Assembly: GCF_000732725.1 (NCBI RefSeq)
Contig: NZ_JPNB01000002.1
Coordinates: 1,674,001 to 1,738,000, forward strand
Direction of reading: 5' to 3'
DNA: 64,000 bases
Origin: Kineothrix alysoides
GTDB lineage: Bacteria > Bacillota > Clostridia > Lachnospirales > Lachnospiraceae
The notes beneath the pieces are model-generated. The model saw only the letters and a program-made list of their open reading frames with translations, did no database searches and was not told where the DNA came from. The position numbers and the translations under genes were made by a program. Below, in pieces: positions 44,050 through 53,001 of the stretch (position 1 is its first letter; each line of letters begins with the position of its first letter).

Positions 44050-45750
44050 ATGCTTTCGGTTTGTCTGATCTTCTTGTATGTATTTCTGACGGCGTATTTG
44101 ACGGGTTTTTTGGTACTGAAGGGTATCGGGCGGTTTTGTACGGGCAGAAATGGAATGGAAGCATCGGAGGCATTTTGGCACATGCTGAAAATACCCGACT
44201 ATTGTATGGCCGGACTTGTGGCGCTTACGGTGTACGCTCAGTTCTTCAGCTTATTTTATAAAATTGGTCTTGCGGCGAACCTCTTTCTTCTCCTTTTATG
44301 CGTTATTACATCTGCAATTTTTCGAAAGGAGCTTTTTAAGGAGCTTCTTAAGGCTAAGCAGACTGTTACATGGAAAAAGGCGGCGGGGTGTCTGTTTTTG
44401 TTCCTGCTGTTCGCCTATGGGACCTCGCGAGGCATTATCCATTATGATACGGGACTTTACCATGCTCAAAGCATTCGCTGGATAGAGGAATACGGCATAG
44501 TTAAGGGACTGGGAAACTTGCACTGCAGACTGGCTTATAACAGTTCGGCGTTCAGCTTATCGGCTCTTTTTAGCGTTTCCTTTTTAGGAATACAATCCTA
44601 CCACTGCATGGCAGGATTTTTTGCACTTATGTTAGCAAAGATATGCGGAGAAATCGCAGAGGCCTTCCGGCGGAGGCGGCTGATTCTTTCTGACTTTGTG
44701 CGGATAACTTGTATTTATTACCTGCTCATTATCTTCGACGAAATGATATCTCCGGCCTCGGATTATTTTATGGTACTCACTGTTTTCTATATTGTCATCC
44801 GTTTTTTGGATTTATCGGAGGAAAAAGTGGAATCATGGATTCCATATGGGCTTTTGAGCCTTACGGCGGTCTATGCCATGAGCCTGAAGCTTTCGGCAGC
44901 GCTCATTTTGCTGTTGGTGGTAAAGCCGGCGGCTATGCTCATAAAAAGCAGAAATTTTCAGGGAATCTTTTCTTTTATAGGGCTGGGGGTCATTATTATC
45001 ACACCTTATTTCATTCGAAATGTGATAATATCCGGCTGGCTGGTCTATCCTTTTACTGCGCTGGATGTATTCTCCGTGGATTGGAAGATACCGAAGGGAA
45101 TTGCTGATTATGACGCCAAGGAAATACAGGCATGGGGGCGTGGAATTTATGATGCGGCAAAATATGGAGAGTCTATAAGCTTATGGTTTCCGGAGTGGAT
45201 AAGAGGACTCGGAGCAGTGGATAAGCTCTCTGTTTTCGGGGCTGTTCTGTCGGTTCCTGCTTTAGCGGCAGCAACGCTTGTCATATGGATAAAAAGAAAA
45301 AAAGAAATGTATGACTTCCTGCTTGTGGCGGCGACGGTGAATCTGTCCTTTTTATTCTGGCTTTTCTCTGCGCCTCTCATCCGCTATGGATGTGTCTATG
45401 TATGGCTTGCCTCAGCGCTGACCTTTGGAGGGCTGATGCTGTATGTAATAAAGAGGAAAAATATTTGGAGAGCAGTTTATATAGTTCTGGGACTTGCCGC
45501 TTGCTATAAAGTATACGCCTTTGGACAAGAAGTTGCCTTGGCTTATGATGGTAATTATATGATCAGTCAGAAAGACTATGAGAATTTTGAAATGACCGCT
45601 TATGAAATAGACGGATTGATCTTTTTCTATCCTTCGGAGGGTGATCGGGCAGGTTATGCTGTGTTCCCTTCTTCTCCTGCGAAGGCGGAGATGGCATTAC
45701 GGGGAACGAATATAAGAGAAGGCTTTCGTTATAAAAAGATAAGCGATTAA
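44050..45750 (+). CDS. Large polytopic membrane protein of a surface-polysaccharide cluster
   Basis: A 566-residue protein with about 12 hydrophobic helices and a loop HYDTGLYHAQSIRWIEEYGI followed by GLGNLHCRLAYNSSAF, after the third or fourth helix. The acidic/His loop and helix layout resemble GT-C glycosyltransferases and related membrane proteins of O-antigen-type clusters. A sugar transfer or polymerisation role is likely but not proven. GAGGT precedes the ATG. It stands divergent from the AraC gene and 34 bp before the fcl gene, so may head that operon. Confidence 0.65.
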   Translation: MLSVCLIFLYVFLTAYLTGFLVLKGIGRFCTGRNGMEASEAFWHMLKIPDYCMAGLVALTVYAQFFSLFYKIGLAANLFLLLLCVITSAIFRKELFKELLKAKQTVTWKKAAGCLFLFLLFAYGTSRGIIHYDTGLYHAQSIRWIEEYGIVKGLGNLHCRLAYNSSAFSLSALFSVSFLGIQSYHCMAGFFALMLAKICGEIAEAFRRRRLILSDFVRITCIYYLLIIFDEMISPASDYFMVLTVFYIVIRFLDLSEEKVESWIPYGLLSLTAVYAMSLKLSAALILLLVVKPAAMLIKSRNFQGIFSFIGLGVIIITPYFIRNVIISGWLVYPFTALDVFSVDWKIPKGIADYDAKEIQAWGRGIYDAAKYGESISLWFPEWIRGLGAVDKLSVFGAVLSVPALAAATLVIWIKRKKEMYDFLLVAATVNLSFLFWLFSAPLIRYGCVYVWLASALTFGGLMLYVIKRKNIWRAVYIVLGLAACYKVYAFGQEVALAYDGNYMISQKDYENFEMTAYEIDGLIFFYPSEGDRAGYAVFPSSPAKAEMALRGTNIREGFRYKKISD

Positions 45751-45784
45751 TAATAATTAATATAAGAAAGAAATGGAGAAGATA

Positions 45785-46735
45785 ATGAATAAGACGGATA
45801 AAATTTATGTGGCAGGACACAGAGGACTGGTAGGCAGTGCAATCGTAAGGAACCTGCAATCCAAGGGCTATACGAATATCGTAGGAAGAACGCATAAGGA
45901 GTTGGATTTGACGATTCAGGCGGATGTTATCGCTTTTTTTGAAGAGGAAAGACCGGATGTGGTCGTGCTTGCGGCGGCTAAGGTAGGGGGAATCAATGCC
46001 AACAATACGAAGCCTGCAGAATTTGCATATGAGAATATGCAGGTACAGTGTAACGTTATCAAGTGTTGTCATGACTATAAAGTAAAGAAGCTGTTATTTT
46101 TGGGAAGTACCTGCATTTATCCCCGAATGGCGCCCCAGCCTATACCGGAGGACGCACTTTTGACAGGACCTCTCGAAGAGACGAATGAAGCTTATGCGAT
46201 TGCGAAGATAGCAGGTCTGGAAATGTGCAAGTATTTTAAGATTCAGTATGGAGATGATTTTATCAGCTGCATGCCGACGAACCTGTACGGCCCTCACGAT
46301 AATTACGATTTGAAAGATTCTCACGTATTGCCTGCCATGATCCGCAAGTTTCATGAGGCTAAGGTAAACGGCATTTCTTCCGTGGAGCTGTGGGGAACGG
46401 GAAGTCCGTTAAGGGAGTTCTTATATGTGGATGATATGGCGGATGCCTGTGTATTTTTATTGGAAAACTACAGCGGCGAGCAGCATGTGAATATAGGAAC
46501 AGGAAAGGAAGTCAGCATCAGGGAGCTGGCAGAGACTGTTTGCCGTGCGGTAGGATTCGAAGGGGAAATCGTATGGAACAAGGACATGCCGGACGGCACG
46601 CCCAGAAAGCTCACTAATGTGGATAAACTCCATGCTATGGGCTGGAATCACAAGGTGGATTTAGAGGAAGGCGTAAGGCTGGCGTACGAGTGGTTTAAGG
46701 AAAACATAGACAGCGCAAGAATGGATGGAAGATAA
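45785..46735 (+). CDS. fcl: GDP-L-fucose synthase
   Basis: A 316-residue SDR epimerase/reductase. The NADP motif is [15 protein letters not shown]; the conserved AAAKVGGI and [14 protein letters not shown] blocks identify GDP-fucose synthase, and the catalytic YxxxK is YAIAKIAG. It converts GDP-4-keto-6-deoxymannose to GDP-L-fucose. Its partner gmd (GDP-mannose dehydratase) is not in the window. The ATG at 45785 has GGAG at correct spacing; the in-frame ATG at 45773 has none. Confidence 0.93.
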   Translation: MNKTDKIYVAGHRGLVGSAIVRNLQSKGYTNIVGRTHKELDLTIQADVIAFFEEERPDVVVLAAAKVGGINANNTKPAEFAYENMQVQCNVIKCCHDYKVKKLLFLGSTCIYPRMAPQPIPEDALLTGPLEETNEAYAIAKIAGLEMCKYFKIQYGDDFISCMPTNLYGPHDNYDLKDSHVLPAMIRKFHEAKVNGISSVELWGTGSPLREFLYVDDMADACVFLLENYSGEQHVNIGTGKEVSIRELAETVCRAVGFEGEIVWNKDMPDGTPRKLTNVDKLHAMGWNHKVDLEEGVRLAYEWFKENIDSARMDGR

Positions 46736-46756
46736 ATAACGGAAGGAAACGACGAC

Positions 46757-47863
46757 ATGGAAAGATACGGCATAATTATGGCGGGCGGAGGCGGAACCAG
46801 ATTCTGGCCCTTAAGCCGCAGGGAAGTACCGAAGCAATTGTTAAATCTCACGGGTAAGGATACGATGGTAAATGAAACTATCGACAGGATTAAAAAAAGC
46901 GTCCGGGGGGAGAACATCTACATCGTTACGAACGCAGTGCAGGCAGATTTAATGGAGAAGGTGACGGAGGGAAGGCTTGAGGCAAAGCATATTCTGTCTG
47001 AGCCTACGGCCAGAAATACGGCGGCGTGCATCGGCTATGCTGCGGTGGAAATCCGTAAAAAGTACGGAGATGGAGTGATGTGTGTGCTGGCATCGGACCA
47101 TTACATCAAAAACGGCACCGCATATGCAGAGGTTATGGATTATGCAATGGAGCTGGCGGAAAAGACGGACAGGCTGGTGACAATAGGAATCAAGCCTACG
47201 AATCCGGCTACTGGCTACGGCTATATTAAGTACAACAAAAAGATGAAGGAAGTTGGCCATGCGATAAGCAAAGAGAGCGGCAAGCGCATAACGGCGTATC
47301 CGGTAGCCGATTTCGTGGAAAAGCCCAGCCTTTCTACGGCAAAGTCCTACTTGGAGCAGGGCTGTTATCTTTGGAACAGCGGAATGTTCGTATGGAAAAC
47401 CTCTGTTATACTAAAATATTTCGAAGAACTTCTGCCCGACGTATACGAATGTCTTTTAGAAATTGAAGAAGCTATCGGCACGGATAAGGAGAAGGAAACT
47501 ATCGACAGAGTATACCCGACCATTCCGAAGATTTCTGTGGATTATGGAATTATGGAGAGGGCGGATAATGTAATTATGCTGGAGGGGGACTTCGGCTGGA
47601 GTGACGTTGGAAGCTGGGACGCTCTGGATACACTGTATGATGCGGACGAAAATAATAATGTAGTCTACGGGGAACAGATCCATATCGGTTCCAAAAATTG
47701 CATTGCCTATGGAAGGAATAAGCTGATTGCCACTATCGGATTGGACAATATCATTATTGTGGAGACAGAGGATGCGTTGTTGGTCTGCGACAAAAATAAA
47801 GCGCAGGATGTGAAGAAAATAGTGGAGATTCTGGAAGAGCAGGGCAAGACGGAATACTTGTAA
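46757..47863 (+). CDS. manC: Mannose-1-phosphate guanylyltransferase
   Basis: A 368-residue nucleotidyltransferase. The signature loop GGGGTRFWPLSRREVPKQLL, the SEPTARNTAACIGYAA block, FVEKPSL, and the WNSGMF block are typical of GDP-mannose pyrophosphorylases. The C-terminal isomerase domain of bifunctional forms is absent. It supplies GDP-mannose, the precursor for the fucose branch encoded just upstream (21 bp gap). Confidence 0.93.
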   Translation: MERYGIIMAGGGGTRFWPLSRREVPKQLLNLTGKDTMVNETIDRIKKSVRGENIYIVTNAVQADLMEKVTEGRLEAKHILSEPTARNTAACIGYAAVEIRKKYGDGVMCVLASDHYIKNGTAYAEVMDYAMELAEKTDRLVTIGIKPTNPATGYGYIKYNKKMKEVGHAISKESGKRITAYPVADFVEKPSLSTAKSYLEQGCYLWNSGMFVWKTSVILKYFEELLPDVYECLLEIEEAIGTDKEKETIDRVYPTIPKISVDYGIMERADNVIMLEGDFGWSDVGSWDALDTLYDADENNNVVYGEQIHIGSKNCIAYGRNKLIATIGLDNIIIVETEDALLVCDKNKAQDVKKIVEILEEQGKTEYL

Positions 47864-48010
47864 GTATAGCGTTTGGGGAGCCACGCGACGCTTTAAGGTT
47901 TACAGAAAAACCGGCATATGGTATGATGAATTTTGCAGGAAATTGCCGGAATAAGCGGGCTTCGGTAACAATATAAGAAATTGTATATATAATATGTGGG
48001 GAATTTTATC

Positions 48011-48394
48011 GTGGATATTGACGGATTAAGAGATGCAGAATTGATAAAACACGTAACCAAAATAATGCTCGATATGGGAGTGCCTGCACATTTAAAGGGA
48101 TACCATTACCTGCGTGCGGCAATTATTATAGCGAAAAAGGATATGGAAGTGGTAGGAAGTGTGACGAAGCTTTTATATCCGGAGATTGCAAAGCAGTTCA
48201 AGACGACGGACCAGAAGGTGGAGCGAGCTATTCGTAATGCCATCGAGGTATCTTGGATGCGAGGAAATCCCGAAACCTTTGAGGAATTATTCGGTTATTC
48301 GATATTGACGGGCCAGACCAGGCCTACCAACAGCGAATATATCGCTCAGATTGCAGATAAAATAAATCTGGATATGGAAAATGGTGAACTATAA
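48011..48394 (+). CDS. Stand-alone Spo0A C-terminal (effector) domain protein
   Basis: A 127-residue protein made only of the Spo0A DNA-binding domain: LIKHVTKIMLDMGVPAHLKG, YHYLRAAIIIAKKD, SVTKLLYPEIAKQFKTTDQK, VERAIRNAIEVSWMRGNPET, and PTNSEYIAQIADKI all match the Spo0A effector region. The receiver domain with the phospho-acceptor Asp is absent, so activity is not phospho-controlled in the usual way. It may bind 0A-box-like sites constitutively or compete with Spo0A. The GTG at 48011 (GGGG nine bases upstream) is preferred to the GTG at 47996. It sits alone between manC and the glycosyltransferase run and has its own terminator. Confidence 0.85.
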   Translation: MDIDGLRDAELIKHVTKIMLDMGVPAHLKGYHYLRAAIIIAKKDMEVVGSVTKLLYPEIAKQFKTTDQKVERAIRNAIEVSWMRGNPETFEELFGYSILTGQTRPTNSEYIAQIADKINLDMENGEL

Positions 48395-48404
48395 AACAAA
48401 AAGC

Positions 48405-48430
48405 AAAAGGATGGCTTCGGTCATCCTTTT
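48405..48430 (+). terminator. Intrinsic terminator after the Spo0A-domain gene
   Basis: Stem AAAAGGATG/CATCCTTTT with an eight-base GCTTCGGT loop; the T-run is part of the stem. Confidence 0.75.
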
Positions 48431-48451
48431 AGTAACTCCTTTTACACTTTC

Positions 48452-48480
48452 TTGTGATTTTTGGAAATATATGATAGAAT
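48452..48480 (+). promoter_or_regulatory. Promoter of the glycosyltransferase run
   Basis: TTGTGA (48452-48457), a 17-base spacer and TAGAAT (48475-48480). Repeat copy C lies immediately downstream, so it would be transcribed within the 5' leader of this operon. Confidence 0.5.
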
Positions 48481-48504
48481 GGTACCGTATATAAGCGGCA
48501 TGAA

Positions 48505-48637
48505 GTTACTGTTCACACAGTAGCTTAACACTTGCTGTTAAGCTATGTAAGAACGTGATTCGAGAGATGATTTCTGCTTCGCGGAGCGAATTTACATGTA
48601 GAAATCATGCGTTGCTGAGAACGGAGTGAACAGTAAC
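48505..48637 (+). repeat. 133-bp inverted-repeat element, copy C
   Basis: Perfect 12-bp terminal inverted repeats (GTTACTGTTCAC/GTGAACAGTAAC) and the inner hairpin AGCTTAACA/TGTTAAGCT. The octamer GGCATGAA directly flanks both ends, a clear candidate target-site duplication. It lies between a promoter and the first glycosyltransferase gene. Confidence 0.9.
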
Positions 48638-48670
48638 GGCATGAAAAACGCGGACAAAAAGAGGTATGAA

Positions 48671-49600
48671 ATGGAGTTGCTTAGCGTAATTGTTCCCTGC
48701 TATAACGAAGAGGAAAATATTTTTGATTTTTACAATGAATTGATGAAGAACGAGCAGTTTTTGGAGAATAGGGGTCTGGATATAGAGATTCTTTATATCG
48801 ACGACGGCTCTAAGGATAAAACGGCGGACAAGGTAAAGGAATTGAACACCAAAGACCCGCGGGCGCATCTTTTGTCTTTTTCCAGAAATTTCGGAAAAGA
48901 AGCGGCTATTTATGCCGGACTTAAGAAAGCGCGGGGAGACTATGCGGTGATGATGGATGCGGATTTGCAGGATCCGCCTTCGCTTTTACCGGAGATGTTT
49001 CAATATATCGACGAAGGCTATGACTCGGTGGCAACGCGAAGGGTGACAAGAAAAGGCGAGCCCGTCATCCGCTCTTGGTTTGCCAGATTGTTTTATAAAA
49101 TAATGAACCGCATTTCCCGTACGGAAATCGTGGATGGAGCGAGAGATTATCGGTTAATGAAAAGGAATGTGGTGGACGCCATTCTTTCCATGACGGAGTA
49201 TAACCGCTTTACGAAAGGTATCTTCGGCTGGGTAGGCTATGAGACGAAGTGGTTGGAATATGAAAATATCGAGCGCAAAAAGGGTGAGACGAAGTGGTCA
49301 TTCTGGAAGCTGTTTATATATTCCCTCGACGGAGTTACCGCCTTTTCCACGGTGCCTCTTGCCATCGCGTCGATTATGGGAGTGTTGTTCTGTGGCTTCG
49401 CTTTTTTATTTATCATTGTAATCATTGTGCGTAAGATGATATTCGGTGATCCTACCTCAGGCTGGCCTTCTCTGGTATGTATCATATCCCTGGTGAGCGG
49501 CGTACAGCTTTTTTGCCTCGGAATCGTCGGACAGTATTTGTCTAAGACGTACATGGAAGTAAAAAAAAGGCCGATTTATCTTGTTAAGGAAGAAATATAG
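48671..49600 (+). CDS. Polyprenyl-phosphate glycosyltransferase (GtrB/DPM-like, GT2)
   Basis: A 309-residue enzyme: an N-terminal GT2 domain (LLSVIVPCYNEEENIFDFY; YIDDGSKDKT; MMDADLQDPP; the EYNRFTKGIFGWVGY block) and two C-terminal membrane helices (about 235-260 and 270-295). This is the layout of enzymes that load a sugar onto undecaprenyl phosphate. The ATG at 48671 with GAGGT is chosen; longer frames start inside repeat copy C. First gene of the glycosyltransferase operon. Confidence 0.9.
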   Translation: MELLSVIVPCYNEEENIFDFYNELMKNEQFLENRGLDIEILYIDDGSKDKTADKVKELNTKDPRAHLLSFSRNFGKEAAIYAGLKKARGDYAVMMDADLQDPPSLLPEMFQYIDEGYDSVATRRVTRKGEPVIRSWFARLFYKIMNRISRTEIVDGARDYRLMKRNVVDAILSMTEYNRFTKGIFGWVGYETKWLEYENIERKKGETKWSFWKLFIYSLDGVTAFSTVPLAIASIMGVLFCGFAFLFIIVIIVRKMIFGDPTSGWPSLVCIISLVSGVQLFCLGIVGQYLSKTYMEVKKRPIYLVKEEI

Positions 49601-49638
49601 GCAACATGTTATAGCAATTATTTTTAGAGGGAAGTCTG

Positions 49639-50391
49639 ATGGACAAGCTGGTCAGCATTATTGTGCCGGTATATAACGCCGGAGCATATATAGAAGATAC
49701 GATTGAAATGGTATGCCGTCAGACCTATGGGCATTGGGAGCTTTTGCTGGTGGATGACTGCTCTGCGGACGATGGCAGGAAGAAAATAGAGGCCTTTTGC
49801 CGCAGGGATGAGAGAATTCACCTGATTGCGAAGGAGAAAAATGAAGGGGCGGCAAAGGCGCGCAATACAGGGATTTCCAGTGCAAAAGGACGCTTTATCG
49901 CCTTTTTGGACGCCGATGATGTGTGGCTTCCTGCGAAATTGGAAAAGGAACTTCGGTTTATGGAGGAGAAAGAGGCGGCTTTTGTTTTTACCGGCTATGA
50001 ATTCGGAGATGAGCAGGCGAAGGGAACCGGCAAGATAGTGACGGTGCCGGAGGCTCTTACCTATAAGGAGGCTCTTTCGAGGACTGTAATCTTTACTTCC
50101 ACGGTGTTGTTCGATACGGAAAAAATCGATAGACTGCTGATAGAAATGCCCGATGTGAAGAGCGAGGATATGGCGACTTGGTGGAAAATCCTAAGAAATG
50201 GACATACTGCTTATGGGCTTAACGAGGTGCTCGTAATCTACAGAAGACCGGGAAAATCCCTTTCTTCCAACAAGCTTGCGGCAATAAAGAGAATCTGGAA
50301 CCTGTACAGAAGGGAAGAGAAGCTGTCTTTACCCTATAGCATATACAATTTCGTCTTATGGGCATTTGGAGCGGTATTGAGGCGGATATAA
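49639..50391 (+). CDS. GT2 family glycosyltransferase
   Basis: A 250-residue GT-A enzyme with VSIIVPVYNAGAYIEDTIEM, LLVDDCSADD, the DxD-bearing FLDADDVWLPAKLEKEL and EDMATWWKIL. It should transfer a sugar to the growing repeat unit; donor and acceptor are unknown. A GAGGG ribosome site precedes the ATG. Followed by the initiating transferase after 22 bp. Confidence 0.88.
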   Translation: MDKLVSIIVPVYNAGAYIEDTIEMVCRQTYGHWELLLVDDCSADDGRKKIEAFCRRDERIHLIAKEKNEGAAKARNTGISSAKGRFIAFLDADDVWLPAKLEKELRFMEEKEAAFVFTGYEFGDEQAKGTGKIVTVPEALTYKEALSRTVIFTSTVLFDTEKIDRLLIEMPDVKSEDMATWWKILRNGHTAYGLNEVLVIYRRPGKSLSSNKLAAIKRIWNLYRREEKLSLPYSIYNFVLWAFGAVLRRI

Positions 50392-50413
50392 ACATAAGGG
50401 ACGAGGTGCATTT

Positions 50414-51793
50414 GTGAAACGTTTGGAATCTATGAAAAGAATTATCATATTACAGCTTTCGCTGCTGGGTCTTTGCCTGCAAACGGCTGTTTATGCTTAT
50501 TTTTGGTTTGAAAGCTATTATCCTCTCGTATTGTTGAAGCTGAAATTTTATATTAATGGACATATTCTAATTATTGGTATTTACTTTGTTCTTTTGTTCT
50601 TTTTCACAAATACCTACGGGGGACTGAAGATTGGATATTTGAAGCATTCCGAAGTCTTTTTCTCGCAGATATTTTCTTTTTTGGCTGTAAACGTAATATC
50701 TTATTTTCAAATTTCCCTTATGAGAAACTGGTTGGCTCCGATAGGGCCTATGCTGCAGGTAACGGCCATACAGTTCGTAATATCCGGAGTGTGGACGTAT
50801 TTTTGCAATACTTTTTACCGTAGCGTATTTCCGCCGCGGGAAATGCTGTTAGTATATGGAGAGCGGTCTATCGACGATATTATGAGCAAGTTCGCCACTA
50901 GAAAAGATAAATTCAATATCGTGAAGTGTATGAACATCAGTGAAGGTGTAACAGCAATCGAAGAAGAAGCGGTGAAGCGCTATGATGCAGTTGTTCTTTG
51001 GGATATTTCCACCCAGGAAAGAAACAAGCTTCTTAAATTTTTCTACGGCAGATCCATCCGCGTATATATGATGCCTAAGATTACGGATGTGCTGATTCAA
51101 GGCTCGGAACAGCTTCATTTTTTCGATACTCCCATTTTCCTTACAAAGGAATATTCCCTGACGGTGGAGCAGAGGGCGGTAAAGAGATTGATAGATATTG
51201 TATGCTCCTTGCTTTTGATTATAATTACTTCTCCGATTATGCTTGTCGCTGCACTCATCATAAAACTGTATGACAACGGTCCCGTTTTGTACAAGCAAGT
51301 CCGCTGTACGAGAGATCAGGAGGAGTTTTATATCATGAAGTTCAGAAGTATGCGGGTGGATGCGGAAAAGGACGGCGTGGCCAGATTGGCGGCAAAGAAC
51401 GATTCGAGGATTACGCCGATAGGAAAATTTATCAGGGCAGTACGTATTGACGAGCTTCCACAACTGTTCAATATATTAAAGGGTGAGATGTCCTTTATAG
51501 GCCCGAGGCCGGAACGTCCTGAAATTATCGCTCAGTATGTAGAGGAAATGCCGGAATTTCTTTACCGGATGAAGGTCAAAGCAGGACTGGCGGGCTATGC
51601 GCAGGTTTATGGCAAATACAACACGACTCCCTACGATAAACTGAAGCTGGATTTGGCTTATATTGAAAATTATACCGTATGGTTGGATATGAAACTGATG
51701 CTGCTGACCCTGAAGATCCTGTTCCGTGCAGAAAGCACAGAAGGGGTGGACAGTAAGCAGATAACAGCGCTTAGGCAGGAAGAGGATAAATAA
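50414..51793 (+). CDS. Polyprenyl glycosylphosphotransferase (initiating sugar transferase)
   Basis: A 459-residue protein with four to five N-terminal helices, a nucleotide-binding-like middle part, one further helix and the bacterial sugar-transferase domain (KRLIDIVCSLLLIIITSPIM; LYKQVRCTRDQEEFYIMKFR; MSFIGPRPERPE; VKAGLAGYAQVYGKYNTTPY DKL). It transfers a hexose-1-phosphate to undecaprenyl phosphate, starting repeat-unit synthesis at the membrane. The start is GTG behind GAGGTG. Confidence 0.9.
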   Translation: MKRLESMKRIIILQLSLLGLCLQTAVYAYFWFESYYPLVLLKLKFYINGHILIIGIYFVLLFFFTNTYGGLKIGYLKHSEVFFSQIFSFLAVNVISYFQISLMRNWLAPIGPMLQVTAIQFVISGVWTYFCNTFYRSVFPPREMLLVYGERSIDDIMSKFATRKDKFNIVKCMNISEGVTAIEEEAVKRYDAVVLWDISTQERNKLLKFFYGRSIRVYMMPKITDVLIQGSEQLHFFDTPIFLTKEYSLTVEQRAVKRLIDIVCSLLLIIITSPIMLVAALIIKLYDNGPVLYKQVRCTRDQEEFYIMKFRSMRVDAEKDGVARLAAKNDSRITPIGKFIRAVRIDELPQLFNILKGEMSFIGPRPERPEIIAQYVEEMPEFLYRMKVKAGLAGYAQVYGKYNTTPYDKLKLDLAYIENYTVWLDMKLMLLTLKILFRAESTEGVDSKQITALRQEEDK

Positions 51794-51823
51794 GAAATAG
51801 AACGGTGAAATTGAGAAGGGAAT

Positions 51824-52981
51824 ATGATTGGCAGGATGGAAAATGAAAGGTATATGCGGGCAGAAATGGACTTGAAAAGAGTGTTTCTGCTGTTTATGAA
51901 TAAGTTGTGGCTGGCTGTGGCGGCAGTCGTTTTGGGAGCTGTCCTGGGAGTAGGAATTTATCTCGCTGCGCACCTTATATTTGCGTCGGAGAAGGAATAT
52001 CAGTCAGTGTCTAAGATATACTTGCATTTCAACTGTGAGCCCGAGGACTTTAATGAGCTTTCCTATAACGGCTATACTTGGAACGACTTACTGGATACGG
52101 ATCCCATCTTAGACTATGCGATGGCCGAACTGCCGGCACAGATAAGCAGAGAGGAAGTGACGGCTGCGACCAAAGCGGAGATTCTTTCGGATATCCGCCT
52201 GCTTACGGTAACGGTGACCGCAAAGCAGCCGGAGCTTGCGGCTCAGATTATGGAGGCTATGCAGATTGCGCTTGTGCATCTTGGAGAAACGGACGAGCTG
52301 TTTCAACGCATAGAGATTTACAGCACAGGAGAGCCCGAGCAGATCGTATGGGACGATCGCACGGTAAATGCGGCGGTGATGGGAGCCGTACTTATGCTCA
52401 TCGTTGTTTTGCTGTCCATGGCCTTATATTATATATTGGATGATTCCGTTTATGTGGAGGCGGATGCAAAGAAGCGGTTTGGAATACCCGCAGTCGGCAT
52501 CTTTACATCCGGCGAATCCGGTACCTTTCAAAGCTATGGAAGCGAATTTTTGTCTAACTTCAGTTATTTGTGCAGGAAATTAAAGAAGGTATCCCTTATG
52601 AGCGCGGACAACGGCGAGGATGCCAGGAATGCGGCGTTTACCATGGAGAAGCTCTTTAGCACGGAGAAGCTGGAGGAGAGCTACGAGATTATTCCGGTAG
52701 AGCTTGCAGAGGAATCGCCTAAGGTGTATGAGGAAATCAGAAATACAGACGGAGTTCTTCTGACGGTACGCTATGGCAGAGGAAACGGGAAGTTAGTAGA
52801 ACGGGCATTGAATAATCTGGAAAAACAGGATTGCAGGGTTATTGGTATATTGATTGTAGAAGCAGACGTTCGTTTTTTGAAAAGGTATTATATGTGCAAG
52901 AGGTATAAGGTTAAAAGAAATGCACTTTCACCCTCCTTGATTTGTACGCCCGCTAAAGCGGGCAAATGGGAGCAAAAATAG
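51824..52981 (+). CDS. Wzz-like chain-length protein with degenerate kinase-like C-terminus
   Basis: A 385-residue protein. Residues 15-220 have the Wzz layout: a short cytoplasmic N-terminus, a helix (about 27-55), an extracellular domain and a second helix (about 183-207). The remaining ~170 residues resemble the cytoplasmic BY-kinase module attached to such proteins (FGIPAVGIFTSGES; SEFLSNFSYLCRKLKKVSLM; DGVLLTVRYGRGNGKLVERA; CRVIGILIVEADVRFLKRYY), but no Walker A or Walker B motif and no Tyr cluster is seen. It probably controls chain length or export without kinase activity. A GC-rich dyad (52948-52963) marks its 3' end. Confidence 0.75.
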   Translation: MIGRMENERYMRAEMDLKRVFLLFMNKLWLAVAAVVLGAVLGVGIYLAAHLIFASEKEYQSVSKIYLHFNCEPEDFNELSYNGYTWNDLLDTDPILDYAMAELPAQISREEVTAATKAEILSDIRLLTVTVTAKQPELAAQIMEAMQIALVHLGETDELFQRIEIYSTGEPEQIVWDDRTVNAAVMGAVLMLIVVLLSMALYYILDDSVYVEADAKKRFGIPAVGIFTSGESGTFQSYGSEFLSNFSYLCRKLKKVSLMSADNGEDARNAAFTMEKLFSTEKLEESYEIIPVELAEESPKVYEEIRNTDGVLLTVRYGRGNGKLVERALNNLEKQDCRVIGILIVEADVRFLKRYYMCKRYKVKRNALSPSLICTPAKAGKWEQK

Positions 52982-53001
52982 GAAATAGACTGGAGCCGGA
53001 G

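Noticed and set aside
48626-48670. GTG start of the GtrB-like gene within the 133-bp element
   Set aside because: No ribosome site precedes it; GAGGT is correctly placed for the ATG at 48671, where family homology starts.
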